Shown: positions 51,741 through 64,000 of the stretch, one piece after another
Layout: each line of letters opens with the position of its first letter
Numbering within the stretch: the stretch's first letter is position 1
Made by a program: the position numbers and the translations under genes
The notes under the pieces: generated by a model
The model's database searches: none
What the model was told of the DNA's origin: nothing
What the model saw: the letters and a program-made list of their open reading frames with translations, nothing else
Source: Arcuatula senhousia
Lineage: Eukaryota > Mollusca > Bivalvia > Mytilida > Mytilidae
Length of the DNA: 64,000 nt
Assembly: GCA_963971305.1 (NCBI GenBank)
Contig: OZ020316.1
Span: forward strand, 16,882,745-16,946,744
Reading direction: 5' to 3'

Positions 51741-54700
51741 ACACTTTATAACAAAATCGCTATCATTATACCTCCCCTTTCTATGCCACCTAGTCCCTAT
51801 GCCACCCAAAATAGCCATCGGGGTCAAATCCGGGGTCGAAAGGACCCACCCAGGCACACTTTATAACAAAATCGCTATCATTATCAGACCGGAACCGGAA
51901 GTCGTGGCCAACTTTTGAGACTTGGGTCATGCACCTCTATACCTCCCCTTTCTATGCCACCTAGTCCCTATGCCACCCAAAATAGCCATCGGGGTCAAAT
52001 CCGGGGTCGAAAGGACCCACCCAGGCACACTTTATAACAAAATCGCTATCATTATCAGACCGGAACCGGAAGTCGTGGCCAACTTTTGAGACTTGGGTCA
52101 TGCACCTCTATACCTCCCCTTTCTATGCCACCTAGTCCCTATGCCACCCAAAATAGCCATCGGGGTCAAATCCGGGGTCGAAAGGACCCACCCAGGCACA
52201 CTTTATAACAAAATCGCTATCATTATCAGACCGGAACCGGAAGTCGTGGCCAACTTTTGAGACTTGGGTCATGCACCTCTATACCTCCCCTTTCTATGCC
52301 ACCTAGTCCCTATGCCACCCAAAATAGCCATCGGGGTCAAATCCGGGGTCGAAAGGACCCACCCAGGCACACTTTATAACAAAATCGCTATCATTATCAG
52401 ACCGGAACCGGAAGTCGTGGCCAACTTTTGAGACTTGGGTCATGCACCTCTATACCTCCCCTTTCTATGCCACCTAGTCCCTATGCCACCCAAAATAGCC
52501 ATCGGGGTCAAATCCGGGGTCGAAAGGACCCACCCAGGCACACTTTATAACAAAATCGCTATCATTATCAGACCGGAACCGGAAGTCGTGGCCAACTTTT
52601 GAGACTTGGGTCATGCACCTCTATACCTCCCCTTTCTATGCCACCTAGTCCCTATGCCACCCAAAATAGCCATCGGGGTCAAATCCGGGGTCGAAAGGAC
52701 CCACCCAGGCACACTTTATAACAAAATCGCTATCATTATCAGACCGGAACCGGAAGTCGTGGCCAACTTTTGAGACTTGGGTCATGCACCTCTATACCTC
52801 CCCTTTCTATGCCACCTAGTCCCTATGCCACCCAAAATAGCCATCGGGGTCAAATCCGGGGTCGAAAGGACCCACCCAGGCACACTTTATAACAAAATCG
52901 CTATCATTATCAGACCGGAACCGGAAGTCGTGGCCAACTTTTGAGACTTGGGTCATGCACCTCTATACCTCCCCTTTCTATGCCACCTAGTCCCTATGCC
53001 ACCCAAAATAGCCATCGGGGTCAAATCCGGGGTCGAAAGGACCCACCCAGGCACACTTTATAACAAAATCGCTATCATTATCAGACCGGAACCGGAAGTC
53101 GTGGCCAACTTTTGAGACTTGGGTCATGCACCTCTATACCTCCCCTTTCTATGCCACCTAGTCCCTATGCCACCCAAAATAGCCATCGGGGTCAAATCCG
53201 GGGTCGAAAGGACCCACCCAGGCACACTTTATAACAAAATCGCTATCATTATCAGACCGGAACCGGAAGTCGTGGCCAACTTTTGAGACTTGGGTCATGC
53301 ACCTCTATACCTCCCCTTTCTATGCCACCTAGTCCCTATGCCACCCAAAATAGCCATCGGGGTCAAATCCGGGGTCGAAAGGACCCACCCAGGCACACTT
53401 TATAACAAAATCGCTATCATTATCAGACCGGAACCGGAAGTCGTGGCCAACTTTTGAGACTTGGGTCATGCACCTCTATACCTCCCCTTTCTATGCCACC
53501 TAGTCCCTATGCCACCCAAAATAGCCATCGGGGTCAAATCCGGGGTCGAAAGGACCCACCCAGGCACACTTTATAACAAAATCGCTATCATTATCAGACC
53601 GGAACCGGAAGTCGTGGCCAACTTTTGAGACTTGGGTCATGCACCTCTATACCTCCCCTTTCTATGCCACCTAGTCCCTATGCCACCCAAAATAGCCATC
53701 GGGGTCAAATCCGGGGTCGAAAGGACCCACCCAGGCACACTTTATAACAAAATCGCTATCATTATCAGACCGGAACCGGAAGTCGTGGCCAACTTTTGAG
53801 ACTTGGGTCATGCACCTCTATACCTCCCCTTTCTATGCCACCTAGTCCCTATGCCACCCAAAATAGCCATCGGGGTCAAATCCGGGGTCGAAAGGACCCA
53901 CCCAGGCACACTTTATAACAAAATCGCTATCATTATCAGACCGGAACCGGAAGTCGTGGCCAACTTTTGAGACTTGGGTCATGCACCTCTATACCTCCCC
54001 TTTCTATGCCACCTAGTCCCTATGCCACCCAAATAGCCATCGGGGTCAAATCCGGGGTCGAAAGGACCCACCCAGGCACACTTTATAACAAAATCGCTAT
54101 CATTATCAGACCGGAACCGGAAGTCGTGGCCAACTTTTGAGACTTGGGTCATGCACCTCTATACCTCCCCTTTCTATGCCACCTAGTCCCTATGCCACCC
54201 AAAATAGCCATCGGGGTCAAATCCGGGGTCGAAAGGACCCACCCAGGCACACTTTATAACAAAATCGCTATCATTATCAGACCGGAACCGGAAGTCGTGG
54301 CCAACTTTTGAGACTTGGGTCATGCACCTCTATACCTCCCCTTTCTATGCCACCTAGTCCCTATGCCACCCAAAATAGCCATCGGGGTCAAATCCGGGGT
54401 CGAAAGGACCCACCCAGGCACACTTTATAACAAAATCGCTATCATTATCAGACCGGAACCGGAAGTCGTGGCCAACTTTTGAGACTTGGGTCATGCACCT
54501 CTATACCTCCCCTTTCTATGCCACCTAGTCCCTATGCCACCCAAAATAGCCATCGGGGTCAAATCCGGGTCGAAAGGACCCACCCAGGCACACTTTATAA
54601 CAAAATCGCTATCATTATCAGACCGGAACCGGAAGTCGTGGCCAACTTTTGAGACTTGGGTCATGCACCTCTATACCTCCCCTTTCTATGCCACCTAGTC

Positions 54701-57700
54701 CCTATGCCACCCAAAATAGCCATCGGGGTCAAATCCGGGGTCGAAAGGACCCACCCAGGCACACTTTATAACAAAATCGCTATCATTATCAGACCGGAAC
54801 CGGAAGTCGTGGCCAACTTTTGAGACTTGGGTCATGCACCTCTATACCTCCCCTTTCTATGCCACCTAGTCCCTATGCCACCCAAAATAGCCATCGGGGT
54901 CAAATCCGGGGTCGAAAGGACCCACCCAGGCACACTTTATAACAAAATCGCTATCATTATCAGACCGGAACCGGAAGTCGTGGCCAACTTTTGAGACTTG
55001 GGTCATGCACCTCTATACCTCCCCTTTCTATGCCACCTAGTCCCTATGCCACCCAAAATAGCCATCGGGGTCAAATCCGGGGTCGAAAGGACCCACCCAG
55101 GCACACTTTATAACAAAATCGCTATCATTATCAGACCGGAACCGGAAGTCGTGGCCAACTTTTGAGACTTGGGTCATGCACCTCTATACCTCCCCTTTCT
55201 ATGCCACCTAGTCCCTATGCCACCCAAAATAGCCATCGGGGTCAAATCCGGGGTCGAAAGGACCCACCCAGGCACACTTTATAACAAAATCGCTATCATT
55301 ATCAGACCGGAACCGGAAGTCGTGGCCAACTTTTGAGACTTGGGTCATGCACCTCTATACCTCCCCTTTCTATGCCACCTAGTCCCTATGCCACCCAAAA
55401 TAGCCATCGGGGTCAAATCCGGGGTCGAAAGGACCCACCCAGGCACACTTTATAACAAAATCGCTATCATTATCAGACCGGAACCGGAAGTCGTGGCCAA
55501 CTTTTGAGACTTGGGTCATGCACCTCTATACCTCCCCTTTCTATGCCACCTAGTCCCTATGCCACCCAAAATAGCCATCGGGGTCAAATCCGGGGTCGAA
55601 AGGACCCACCCAGGCACACTTTATAACAAAATCGCTATCATTATCAGACCGGAACCGGAAGTCGTGGCCAACTTTTGAGACTTGGGTCATGCACCTCTAT
55701 ACCTCCCCTTTCTATGCCACCTAGTCCCTATGCCACCCAAAATAGCCATCGGGGTCAAATCCGGGGTCGAAAGGACCCACCCAGGCACACTTTATAACAA
55801 AATCGCTATCATTATCAGACCGGAACCGGAAGTCGTGGCCAACTTTTGAGACTTGGGTCATGCACCTCTATACCTCCCCTTTCTATGCCACCTAGTCCCT
55901 ATGCCACCCAAAATAGCCATCGGGGTCAAATCCGGGGTCGAAAGGACCCACCCAGGCACACTTTATAACAAAATCGCTATCATTATCAGACCGGAACCGG
56001 AAGTCGTGGCCAACTTTTGAGACTTGGGTCATGCACCTCTATACCTCCCCTTTCTATGCCACCTAGTCCCTATGCCACCCAAAATAGCCATCGGGGTCAA
56101 ATCCGGGGTCGAAAGGACCCACCCAGGCACACTTTATAACAAAATCGCTATCATTATCAGACCGGAACCGGAAGTCGTGGCCAACTTTTGAGACTTGGGT
56201 CATGCACCTCTATACCTCCCCTTTCTATGCCACCTAGTCCCTATGCCACCCAAAATAGCCATCGGGGTCAAATCCGGGGTCGAAAGGACCCACCCAGGCA
56301 CACTTTATAACAAAATCGCTATCATTATCAGACCGGAACCGGAAGTCGTGGCCAACTTTTGAGACTTGGGTCATGCACCTCTATACCTCCCCTTTCTATG
56401 CCACCTAGTCCCTATGCCACCCAAAATAGCCATCGGGGTCAAATCCGGGGTCGAAAGGACCCACCCAGGCACACTTTATAACAAAATCGCTATCATTATC
56501 AGACCGGAACCGGAAGTCGTGGCCAACTTTTGAGACTTGGGTCATGCACCTCTATACCTCCCCTTTCTATGCCACCTAGTCCCTATGCCACCCAAAATAG
56601 CCATCGGGTCAAATCCGGGGTCGAAAGGACCCACCCAGGCACACTTTATAACAAAATCGCTATCATTATCAGACCGGAACCGGAAGTCGTGGCCAACTTT
56701 TGAGACTTGGGTCATGCACCTCTATACCTCCCCTTTCTATGCCACCTAGTCCCTATGCCACCCAAAATAGCCATCGGGGTCAAATCCGGGGTCGAAAGGA
56801 CCCACCCAGGCACACTTTATAACAAAATCGCTATCATTATCAGACCGGAACCGGAAGTCGTGGCCAACTTTTGAGACTTGGGTCATGCACCTCTATACCT
56901 CCCCTTTCTATGCCACCTAGTCCCTATGCCACCCAAAATAGCCATCGGGGTCAAATCCGGGGTCGAAAGGACCCACCCAGGCACACTTTATAACAAAATC
57001 GCTATCATTATCAGACCGGAACCGGAAGTCGTGGCCAACTTTTGAGACTTGGGTCATGCACCTCTATACCTCCCCTTTCTATGCCACCTAGTCCCTATGC
57101 CACCCAAAATAGCCATCGGGGTCAAATCCGGGGTCGAAAGGACCCACCCAGGCACACTTTATAACAAAATCGCTATCATTATCAGACCGGAACCGGAAGT
57201 CGTGGCCAACTTTTGAGACTTGGGTCATGCACCTCTATACCTCCCCTTTCTATGCCACCTAGTCCCTATGCCACCCAAAATAGCCATCGGGGTCAAATCC
57301 GGGGTCGAAAGGACCCACCCAGGCACACTTTATAACAAAATCGCTATCATTATCAGACCGGAACCGGAAGTCGTGGCCAACTTTTGAGACTTGGGTCATG
57401 CACCTCTATACCTCCCCTTTCTATGCCACCTAGTCCCTATGCCACCCAAAATAGCCATCGGGGTCAAATCCGGGGTCGAAAGGACCCACCCAGGCACACT
57501 TTATAACAAAATCGCTATCATTATCAGACCGGAACCGGAAGTCGTGGCCAACTTTTGAGACTTGGGTCATGCACCTCTATACCTCCCCTTTCTATGCCAC
57601 CTAGTCCCTATGCCACCCAAAATAGCCATCGGGGTCAAATCCGGGGTCGAAAGGACCCACCCAGGCACACTTTATAACAAAATCGCTATCATTATCAGAC

Positions 57701-60700
57701 CGGAACCGGAAGTCGTGGCCAACTTTTGAGACTTGGGTCATGCACCTCTATACCTCCCCTTTCTATGCCACCTAGTCCCTATGCCACCCAAAATAGCCAT
57801 CGGGGTCAAATCCGGGGTCGAAAGGACCCACCCAGGCACACTTTATAACAAAATCGCTATCATTATCAGACCGGAACCGGAAGTCGTGGCCAACTTTTGA
57901 GACTTGGGTCATGCACCTCTATACCTCCCCTTTCTATGCCACCTAGTCCCTATGCCACCCAAAATAGCCATCGGGGTCAAATCCGGGGTCGAAAGGACCC
58001 ACCCAGGCACACTTTATAACAAAATCGCTATCATTATCAGACCGGAACCGGAAGTCGTGGCCAACTTTTGAGACTTGGGTCATGCACCTCTATACCTCCC
58101 CTTTCTATGCCACCTAGTCCCTATGCCACCCAAAATAGCCATCGGGGTCAAATCCGGGGTCGAAAGGACCCACCCAGGCACACTTTATAACAAAATCGCT
58201 ATCATTATCAGACCGGAACCGGAAGTCGTGGCCAACTTTTGAGACTTGGGTCATGCACCTCTATACCTCCCCTTTCTATGCCACCTAGTCCCTATGCCAC
58301 CCAAAATAGCCATCGGGGTCAAATCCGGGGTCGAAAGGACCCACCCAGGCACACTTTATAACAAAATCGCTATCATTATCAGACCGGAACCGGAAGTCGT
58401 GGCCAACTTTTGAGACTTGGGTCATGCACCTCTATACCTCCCCTTTCTATGCCACCTAGTCCCTATGCCACCCAAAATAGCCATCGGGGTCAAATCCGGG
58501 GTCGAAAGGACCCACCCAGGCACACTTTATAACAAAATCGCTATCATTATCAGACCGGAACCGGAAGTCGTGGCCAACTTTTGAGACTTGGGTCATGCAC
58601 CTCTATACCTCCCCTTTCTATGCCACCTAGTCCCTATGCCACCCAAAATAGCCATCGGGGTCAAATCCGGGGTCGAAAGGACCCACCCAGGCACACTTTA
58701 TAACAAAATCGCTATCATTATCAGACCGGAACCGGAAGTCGTGGCCAACTTTTGAGACTTGGGTCATGCACCTCTATACCTCCCCTTTCTATGCCACCTA
58801 GTCCCTATGCCACCCAAAATAGCCATCGGGGTCAAATCCGGGGTCGAAAGGACCCACCCAGGCACACTTTATAACAAAATCGCTATCATTATCAGACCGG
58901 AACCGGAAGTCGTGGCCAACTTTTGAGACTTGGGTCATGCACCTCTATACCTCCCCTTTCTATGCCACCTAGTCCCTATGCCACCCAAAATAGCCATCGG
59001 GGTCAAATCCGGGGTCGAAAGGACCCACCCAGGCACACTTTATAACAAAATCGCTATCATTATCAGACCGGAACCGGAAGTCGTGGCCAACTTTTGAGAC
59101 TTGGGTCATGCACCTCTATACCTCCCCTTTCTATGCCACCTAGTCCCTATGCCACCCAAAATAGCCATCGGGGTCAAATCCGGGGTCGAAAGGACCCACC
59201 CAGGCACACTTTATAACAAAATCGCTATCATTATCAGACCGGAACCGGAAGTCGTGGCCAACTTTTGAGACTTGGGTCATGCACCTCTATACCTCCCCTT
59301 TCTATGCCACCTAGTCCCTATGCCACCCAAAATAGCCATCGGGGTCAAATCCGGGGTCGAAAGGACCCACCCAGGCACACTTTATAACAAAATCGCTATC
59401 ATTATCAGACCGGAACCGGAAGTCGTGGCCAACTTTTGAGACTTGGGTCATGCACCTCTATACCTCCCCTTTCTATGCCACCTAGTCCCTATGCCACCCA
59501 AAATAGCCATCGGGGTCAAATCCGGGGTCGAAAGGACCCACCCAGGCACACTTTATAACAAAATCGCTATCATTATCAGACCGGAACCGGAAGTCGTGGC
59601 CAACTTTTGAGACTTGGGTCATGCACCTCTATACCTCCCCTTTCTATGCCACCTAGTCCCTATGCCACCCAAAATAGCCATCGGGGTCAAATCCGGGGTC
59701 GAAAGGACCCACCCAGGCACACTTTATAACAAAATCGCTATCATTATCAGACCGGAACCGGAAGTCGTGGCCAACTTTTGAGACTTGGGTCATGCACCTC
59801 TATACCTCCCCTTTCTATGCCACCTAGTCCCTATGCCACCCAAAATAGCCATCGGGGTCAAATCCGGGGTCGAAAGGACCCACCCAGGCACACTTTATAA
59901 CAAAATCGCTATCATTATCAGACCGGAACCGGAAGTCGTGGCCAACTTTTGAGACTTGGGTCATGCACCTCTATACCTCCCCTTTCTATGCCACCTAGTC
60001 CCTATGCCACCCAAAATAGCCATCGGGGTCAAATCCGGGGGTCGAAAGGACCCACCCAGGCACACTTTATAACAAAATCGCTATCATTATCAGACCGGAA
60101 CCGGAAGTCGTGGCCAACTTTTGAGACTTGGGTCATGCACCTCTATACCTCCCCTTTCTATGCCACCTAGTCCCTATGCCACCCAAAATAGCCATCGGGG
60201 TCAAATCCGGGGTCGAAAGGACCCACCCAGGCACACTTTATAACAAAATCGCTATCATTATCAGACCGGAACCGGAAGTCGTGGCCAACTTTTGAGACTT
60301 GGGTCATGCACCTCTATACCTCCCCTTTCTATGCCACCTAGTCCCTATGCCACCCAAAATAGCCATCGGGGTCAAATCCGGGGTCGAAAGGACCCACCCA
60401 GGCACACTTTATAACAAAATCGCTATCATTATCAGACCGGAACCGGAAGTCGTGGCCAACTTTTGAGACTTGGGTCATGCACCTCTATACCTCCCCTTTC
60501 TATGCCACCTAGTCCCTATGCCACCCAAAATAGCCATCGGGGTCAAATCCGGGGTCGAAAGGACCCACCCAGGCACACTTTATAACAAAATCGCTATCAT
60601 TATCAGACCGGAACCGGAAGTCGTGGCCAACTTTTGAGACTTGGGTCATGCACCTCTATACCTCCCCTTTCTATGCCACCTAGTCCCTATGCCACCCAAA

Positions 60701-62600
60701 ATAGCCATCGGGGTCAAATCCGGGGTCGAAAGGACCCACCCAGGCACACTTTATAACAAAATCGCTATCATTATCAGACCGGAACCGGAAGTCGTGGCCA
60801 ACTTTTGAGACTTGGGTCATGCACCTCTATACCTCCCCTTTCTATGCCACCTAGTCCCTATGCCACCCAAAATAGCCATCGGGGTCAAATCCGGGGTCGA
60901 AAGGACCCACCCAGGCACACTTTATAACAAAATCGCTATCATTATCAGACCGGAACCGGAAGTCGTGGCCAACTTTTGAGACTTGGGTCATGCACCTCTA
61001 TACCTCCCCTTTCTATGCCACCTAGTCCCTATGCCACCCAAAATAGCCATCGGGGTCAAATCCGGGGTCGAAAGGACCCACCCAGGCACACTTTATAACA
61101 AAATCGCTATCATTATCAGACCGGAACCGGAAGTCGTGGCCAACTTTTGAGACTTGGGTCATGCACCTCTATACCTCCCCTTTCTATGCCACCTAGTCCC
61201 TATGCCACCCAAAATAGCCATCGGGGTCAAATCCGGGGTCGAAAGGACCCACCCAGGCACACTTTATAACAAAATCGCTATCATTATCAGACCGGAACCG
61301 GAAGTCGTGGCCAACTTTTGAGACTTGGGTCATGCACCTCTATACCTCCCCTTTCTATGCCACCTAGTCCCTATGCCACCCAAAATAGCCATCGGGGTCA
61401 AATCCGGGGTCGAAAGGACCCACCCAGGCACACTTTATAACAAAATCGCTATCATTATCAGACCGGAACCGGAAGTCGTGGCCAACTTTTGAGACTTGGG
61501 TCATGCACCTCTATACCTCCCCTTTCTATGCCACCTAGTCCCTATGCCACCCAAAATAGCCATCGGGGTCAAATCCGGGGTCGAAAGGACCCACCCAGGC
61601 ACACTTTATAACAAAATCGCTATCATTATCAGACCGGAACCGGAAGTCGTGGCCAACTTTTGAGACTTGGGTCATGCACCTCTATACCTCCCCTTTCTAT
61701 GCCACCTAGTCCCTATGCCACCCAAAATAGCCATCGGGGTCAAATCCGGGGTCGAAAGGACCCACCCAGGCACACTTTATAACAAAATCGCTATCATTAT
61801 CAGACCGGAACCGGAAGTCGTGGCCAACTTTTGAGACTTGGGTCATGCACCTCTATACCTCCCCTTTCTATGCCACCTAGTCCCTATGCCACCCAAAATA
61901 GCCATCGGGGTCAAATCCGGGGTCGAAAGGACCCACCCAGGCACACTTTATAACAAAATCGCTATCATTATCAGACCGGAACCGGAAGTCGTGGCCAACT
62001 TTTGAGACTTGGGTCATGCACCTCTATACCTCCCCTTTCTATGCCACCTAGTCCCTATGCCACCCAAAATAGCCATCGGGGTCAAATCCGGGGTCGAAAG
62101 GACCCACCCAGGCACACTTTATAACAAAATCGCTATCATTATCAGACCGGAACCGGAAGTCGTGGCCAACTTTTGAGACTTGGGTCATGCACCTCTATAC
62201 CTCCCCTTTCTATGCCACCTAGTCCCTATGCCACCCAAAATAGCCATCGGGGTCAAATCCGGGGTCGAAAGGACCCACCCAGGCACACTTTATAACAAAA
62301 TCGCTATCATTATCAGACCGGAACCGGAAGTCGTGGCCAACTTTTGAGACTTGGGTCATGCACCTCTATACCTCCCCTTTCTATGCCACCTAGTCCCTAT
62401 GCCACCCAAAATAGCCATCGGGGTCAAATCCGGGGTCGAAAGGACCCACCCAGGCACACTTTATAACAAAATCGCTATCATTATCAGACCGGAACCGGAA
62501 GTCGTGGCCAACTTTTGAGACTTGGGTCATGCACCTCTATACCCTCCCCCTTTCTATGCCACCTAGTCCCTATGCCACCCAAAATAGCCATCGGGGTCAA
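51741..62600 (+). repeat. 171-bp satellite array, about 63 monomers
   Basis: Strict 171-bp period from about 51856 to the gap. Landmarks in each monomer: 'acactttataacaaaatcgc', 'gaccggaaccggaagtc', 'acttttgagacttgggtc', 'ctatgccacctagtccctat'. The first monomer (51741-51855) lacks 56 bp, with a TAT microhomology at the deletion. Only single-base indels were seen in the rest (near 54029, 54567, 56607, 60039 and 62542). GC is about half, like the viral region and unlike the host. No frame stays open across monomers in regular copies. The array is truncated by an assembly gap, so its true size is unknown. Confidence 0.92.
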
Positions 62601-62700
62601 NNNNNNNNNNNNNNNNNNNNNNNNNNNNNNNNNNNNNNNNNNNNNNNNNNNNNNNNNNNNNNNNNNNNNNNNNNNNNNNNNNNNNNNNNNNNNNNNNNNN
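62601..62700. other. Assembly gap (100 Ns)
   Basis: A fixed-size run of N placed at the end of the satellite, as assemblers do for gaps of unknown length. Linkage between the two sides is therefore weaker than elsewhere. Confidence 0.98.
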
Positions 62701-62830
62701 CATTTATTTATCCTGGATTGGGAAAGCTATCAGTTTGCGAGTATGGCCTTTGCAGCGGCCCCCATTGAGCCTACTCTTATCGAACTCTACAAAGGGGTCT
62801 TTAACGTGCATGTGGTATTACTCTCCATAT
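62701..62830 (-). pseudogene. Possible viral-module fragment after the gap
   Basis: GC-richer than the DNA that follows. A minus-strand frame from 62810 of about 36 codons (charged, ending FPIQDK) stops at TAA directly followed by ATG (AAATAAATG), the same stop/start overlap seen in the Polinton-like module. No domain is recognised. Confidence 0.3.
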
Positions 62831-62861
62831 ACACGGGACAACCTTTTTTCGTCTCTTCCTA

Positions 62862-63012
62862 AGGACTAGCATCGTTTCTTGAGACCATCTTCGCAAATGG
62901 TGTCAAGAGAGAGTCGGAAAATTGGTTCATGAAATTTTCACCCCGGACGAGGATCGAACCACGAACCTTGGTGTTAGCAGCCCGACGCGTTAACCACTCC
63001 ACCACCGGCTCA
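62862..63012 (-). repeat. tRNA-derived SINE-like sequence
   Basis: On the minus strand 63012-62941 resembles a tRNA: A-box-like TGGTGGAGTGGTTAACGCG, a CTGCTAA anticodon-like loop (GCT), and B box GGTTCGATCCT. The T stem has a mismatch, the anticodon stem is poor and the acceptor ends do not pair, so it is not a functional tRNA. About 80 bp of unrelated sequence follows, as in a SINE body. SINE versus tRNA pseudogene is undecided. Confidence 0.55.
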
Positions 63013-63239
63013 CGTTATAGATTAAAAATCTTTGGATGATAATCTCGTTAAAGAGGTTTTTTCCGCAGCGATTAACTTTCGCTATATTATCGAGCGACCA
63101 ATACCAGTACGCGAATATTATATCATTTTCAAATATTAGAACGAAATCTAGATTTTTAAGTGGCAGAAATACTTCTTCAGAATATTTTTATTCTTAATCT
63201 ATGCTGCCAATTTTTTGTTCGTCAAAAACCATATTCAAA

Positions 63240-64000
63240 ATATTTTTAGGAACAAGAGCTAACACTAAAGTATGTCTGGTCTGATAGCACCATCGGGATA
63301 CCTAGTTATTGAACTTTTCATTCATTAATTCTCGACATTTTCCTGTGGAACAACTAAATTGACTTCTCATGGGGTTTTTGATTACATGATTCCCAGGCCA
63401 TTTTAAAGGTGATTACTTGATTACAAGAGCAAATAATTAATGATTATTAGATAACCAAAGTTTTAATTATTGATTACTTAATTCCCATTGGGAAAAAGTT
63501 TTTGATTACATTTCTAAAAAAATATATGATTATTTGATTACTTTGGCAAAAAATGCTGATTACTTGATTCCTGGTTTCCCCCATGAGGAGCTTCACTAAA
63601 ATGATTCTGGATATCATAGTCAATTGAGAAACAGACTAATCATAAAAGATTGAACACAAATATACAGTAACAGTCATTGAGTGTAGAAAAGAGGTCAAGG
63701 TAAGTTGACATGGTGACGGACACAAAAACCCTAATTTATTTCATCGAAATCCTAGATATGAGATGCTTAGCTATTATATTTCCAAGAAATGACAAATAAG
63801 TTTACAGCCTGAAACAAATTAAAGACCTATAAGTTACTTTTATGTAATTTTTGTTTCAAAAAGTCACTGGAGCGTGAAATAGGGGTAAATGTCCCATGTC
63901 ATGGTAACTGTTGCATAGACCATTACCTCAACTGTCTGTATGCCAAATATCAGATGCCTAGTTATTATACTGTGTGAGAAATTCATTTTCCACAAAAGTC
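63240..64000 (+). repeat. Interspersed repeat, second copy of the 1063-1403 / 3900-4660 family
   Basis: 'agctaacactaaagtatgtc', 'ctagttattgaac' and 'ttaattctcgac' correspond to 1.08-1.16 kb. 'tcactggagcgtgaaat', 'cctcaactgtctgtatgcc' and 'cagatgcctagttattatac' correspond to the 3.9-4.66 kb units. Between them, 63365-63560 is a run of imperfect TGATTACTTGATT phrases that the first copy lacks. The window ends inside this repeat. Confidence 0.6.

Noticed and set aside
54486..60170. 70-73-codon frames in a few satellite monomers
   Set aside because: They appear only where a single-base indel bypasses the usual stops. They are not conserved across monomers.
51856..62600. CENP-B-box-like motif or CRISPR-like organisation in the 171-bp array
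   Set aside because: The TTCGACCCCGGATTTG stretch does not fit the CENP-B consensus spacing, and there are no unique spacers between repeats, so it is an ordinary satellite.
62941..63012. Functional tRNA-Ser(GCT)
   Set aside because: A and B boxes are good, but the anticodon and T stems contain mismatches and the acceptor strands do not pair.

Overview
This looks like a chromosome segment from a bivalve mollusc, probably a mussel-like species. The evidence is an AT-rich background, intron-rich extracellular-domain genes with phase-1 EGF exons, very dense interspersed repeats, and Penelope-like and Polinton/adintovirus-like remnants. The species assignment is inferred from style of sequence, not from a database match.

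Region 1 (1-26.8 kb) holds one host gene on the + strand, cut at its 5' end by the window. At least 14 exons with compatible splice phases encode about 1,775 residues of a type I membrane protein: five EGF modules, a large unrecognised extracellular region, long coiled-coil and beta-rich segments, a Cys-rich knot, an Ig domain, a GCC2/GCC3-like module, another EGF, one transmembrane helix, and a short tail with an NPMYD motif. Its introns are full of mobile DNA. The most striking case is a 401-bp tandem array (1.4-3.9 kb) in which each internal unit boundary carries a hammerhead-ribozyme-like fold. Penelope-like retroelement pieces lie in three introns, and a second, more canonical hammerhead lies at 24.7 kb in the last intron.

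Region 2 (26.8-37 kb) is gene-poor. I see only repeats there: MITE-like elements with matched terminal inverted repeats, a 1.47-kb element with internal subrepeats, Penelope fragments and short minisatellites.

Region 3 (37.1-51.74 kb) changes to roughly 50% GC. It is a degraded Polinton/Maverick (adintovirus-like) structural-gene module. A 5.32-kb segment is present in two full, nearly identical tandem copies plus a truncated third. It carries a packaging ATPase, major capsid, penton-like, DUF8207-like, small membrane-active-like and zinc-ribbon/phospholipase A2 genes. The 5' part of the module (virion core protein and others) is present once. DNA polymerase, integrase and protease were not found. 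Most genes carry frameshifts shared by all copies. A non-autonomous hAT element with an 8-bp target duplication sits at the same site in both full copies, so it inserted before the duplication.

Region 4 (51.74-62.6 kb) is a very homogeneous 171-bp satellite array of about 63 monomers. It starts abruptly inside the third copy's DUF8207-like gene and runs into a 100-N assembly gap. Region 5 (62.7-64 kb) has a short possibly viral fragment, a tRNA-derived SINE-like sequence, and a repeat family also found at 1-4.7 kb.

The host gene is the only plausible intact cellular gene. Everything right of 27 kb is mobile, viral-derived or satellite DNA.
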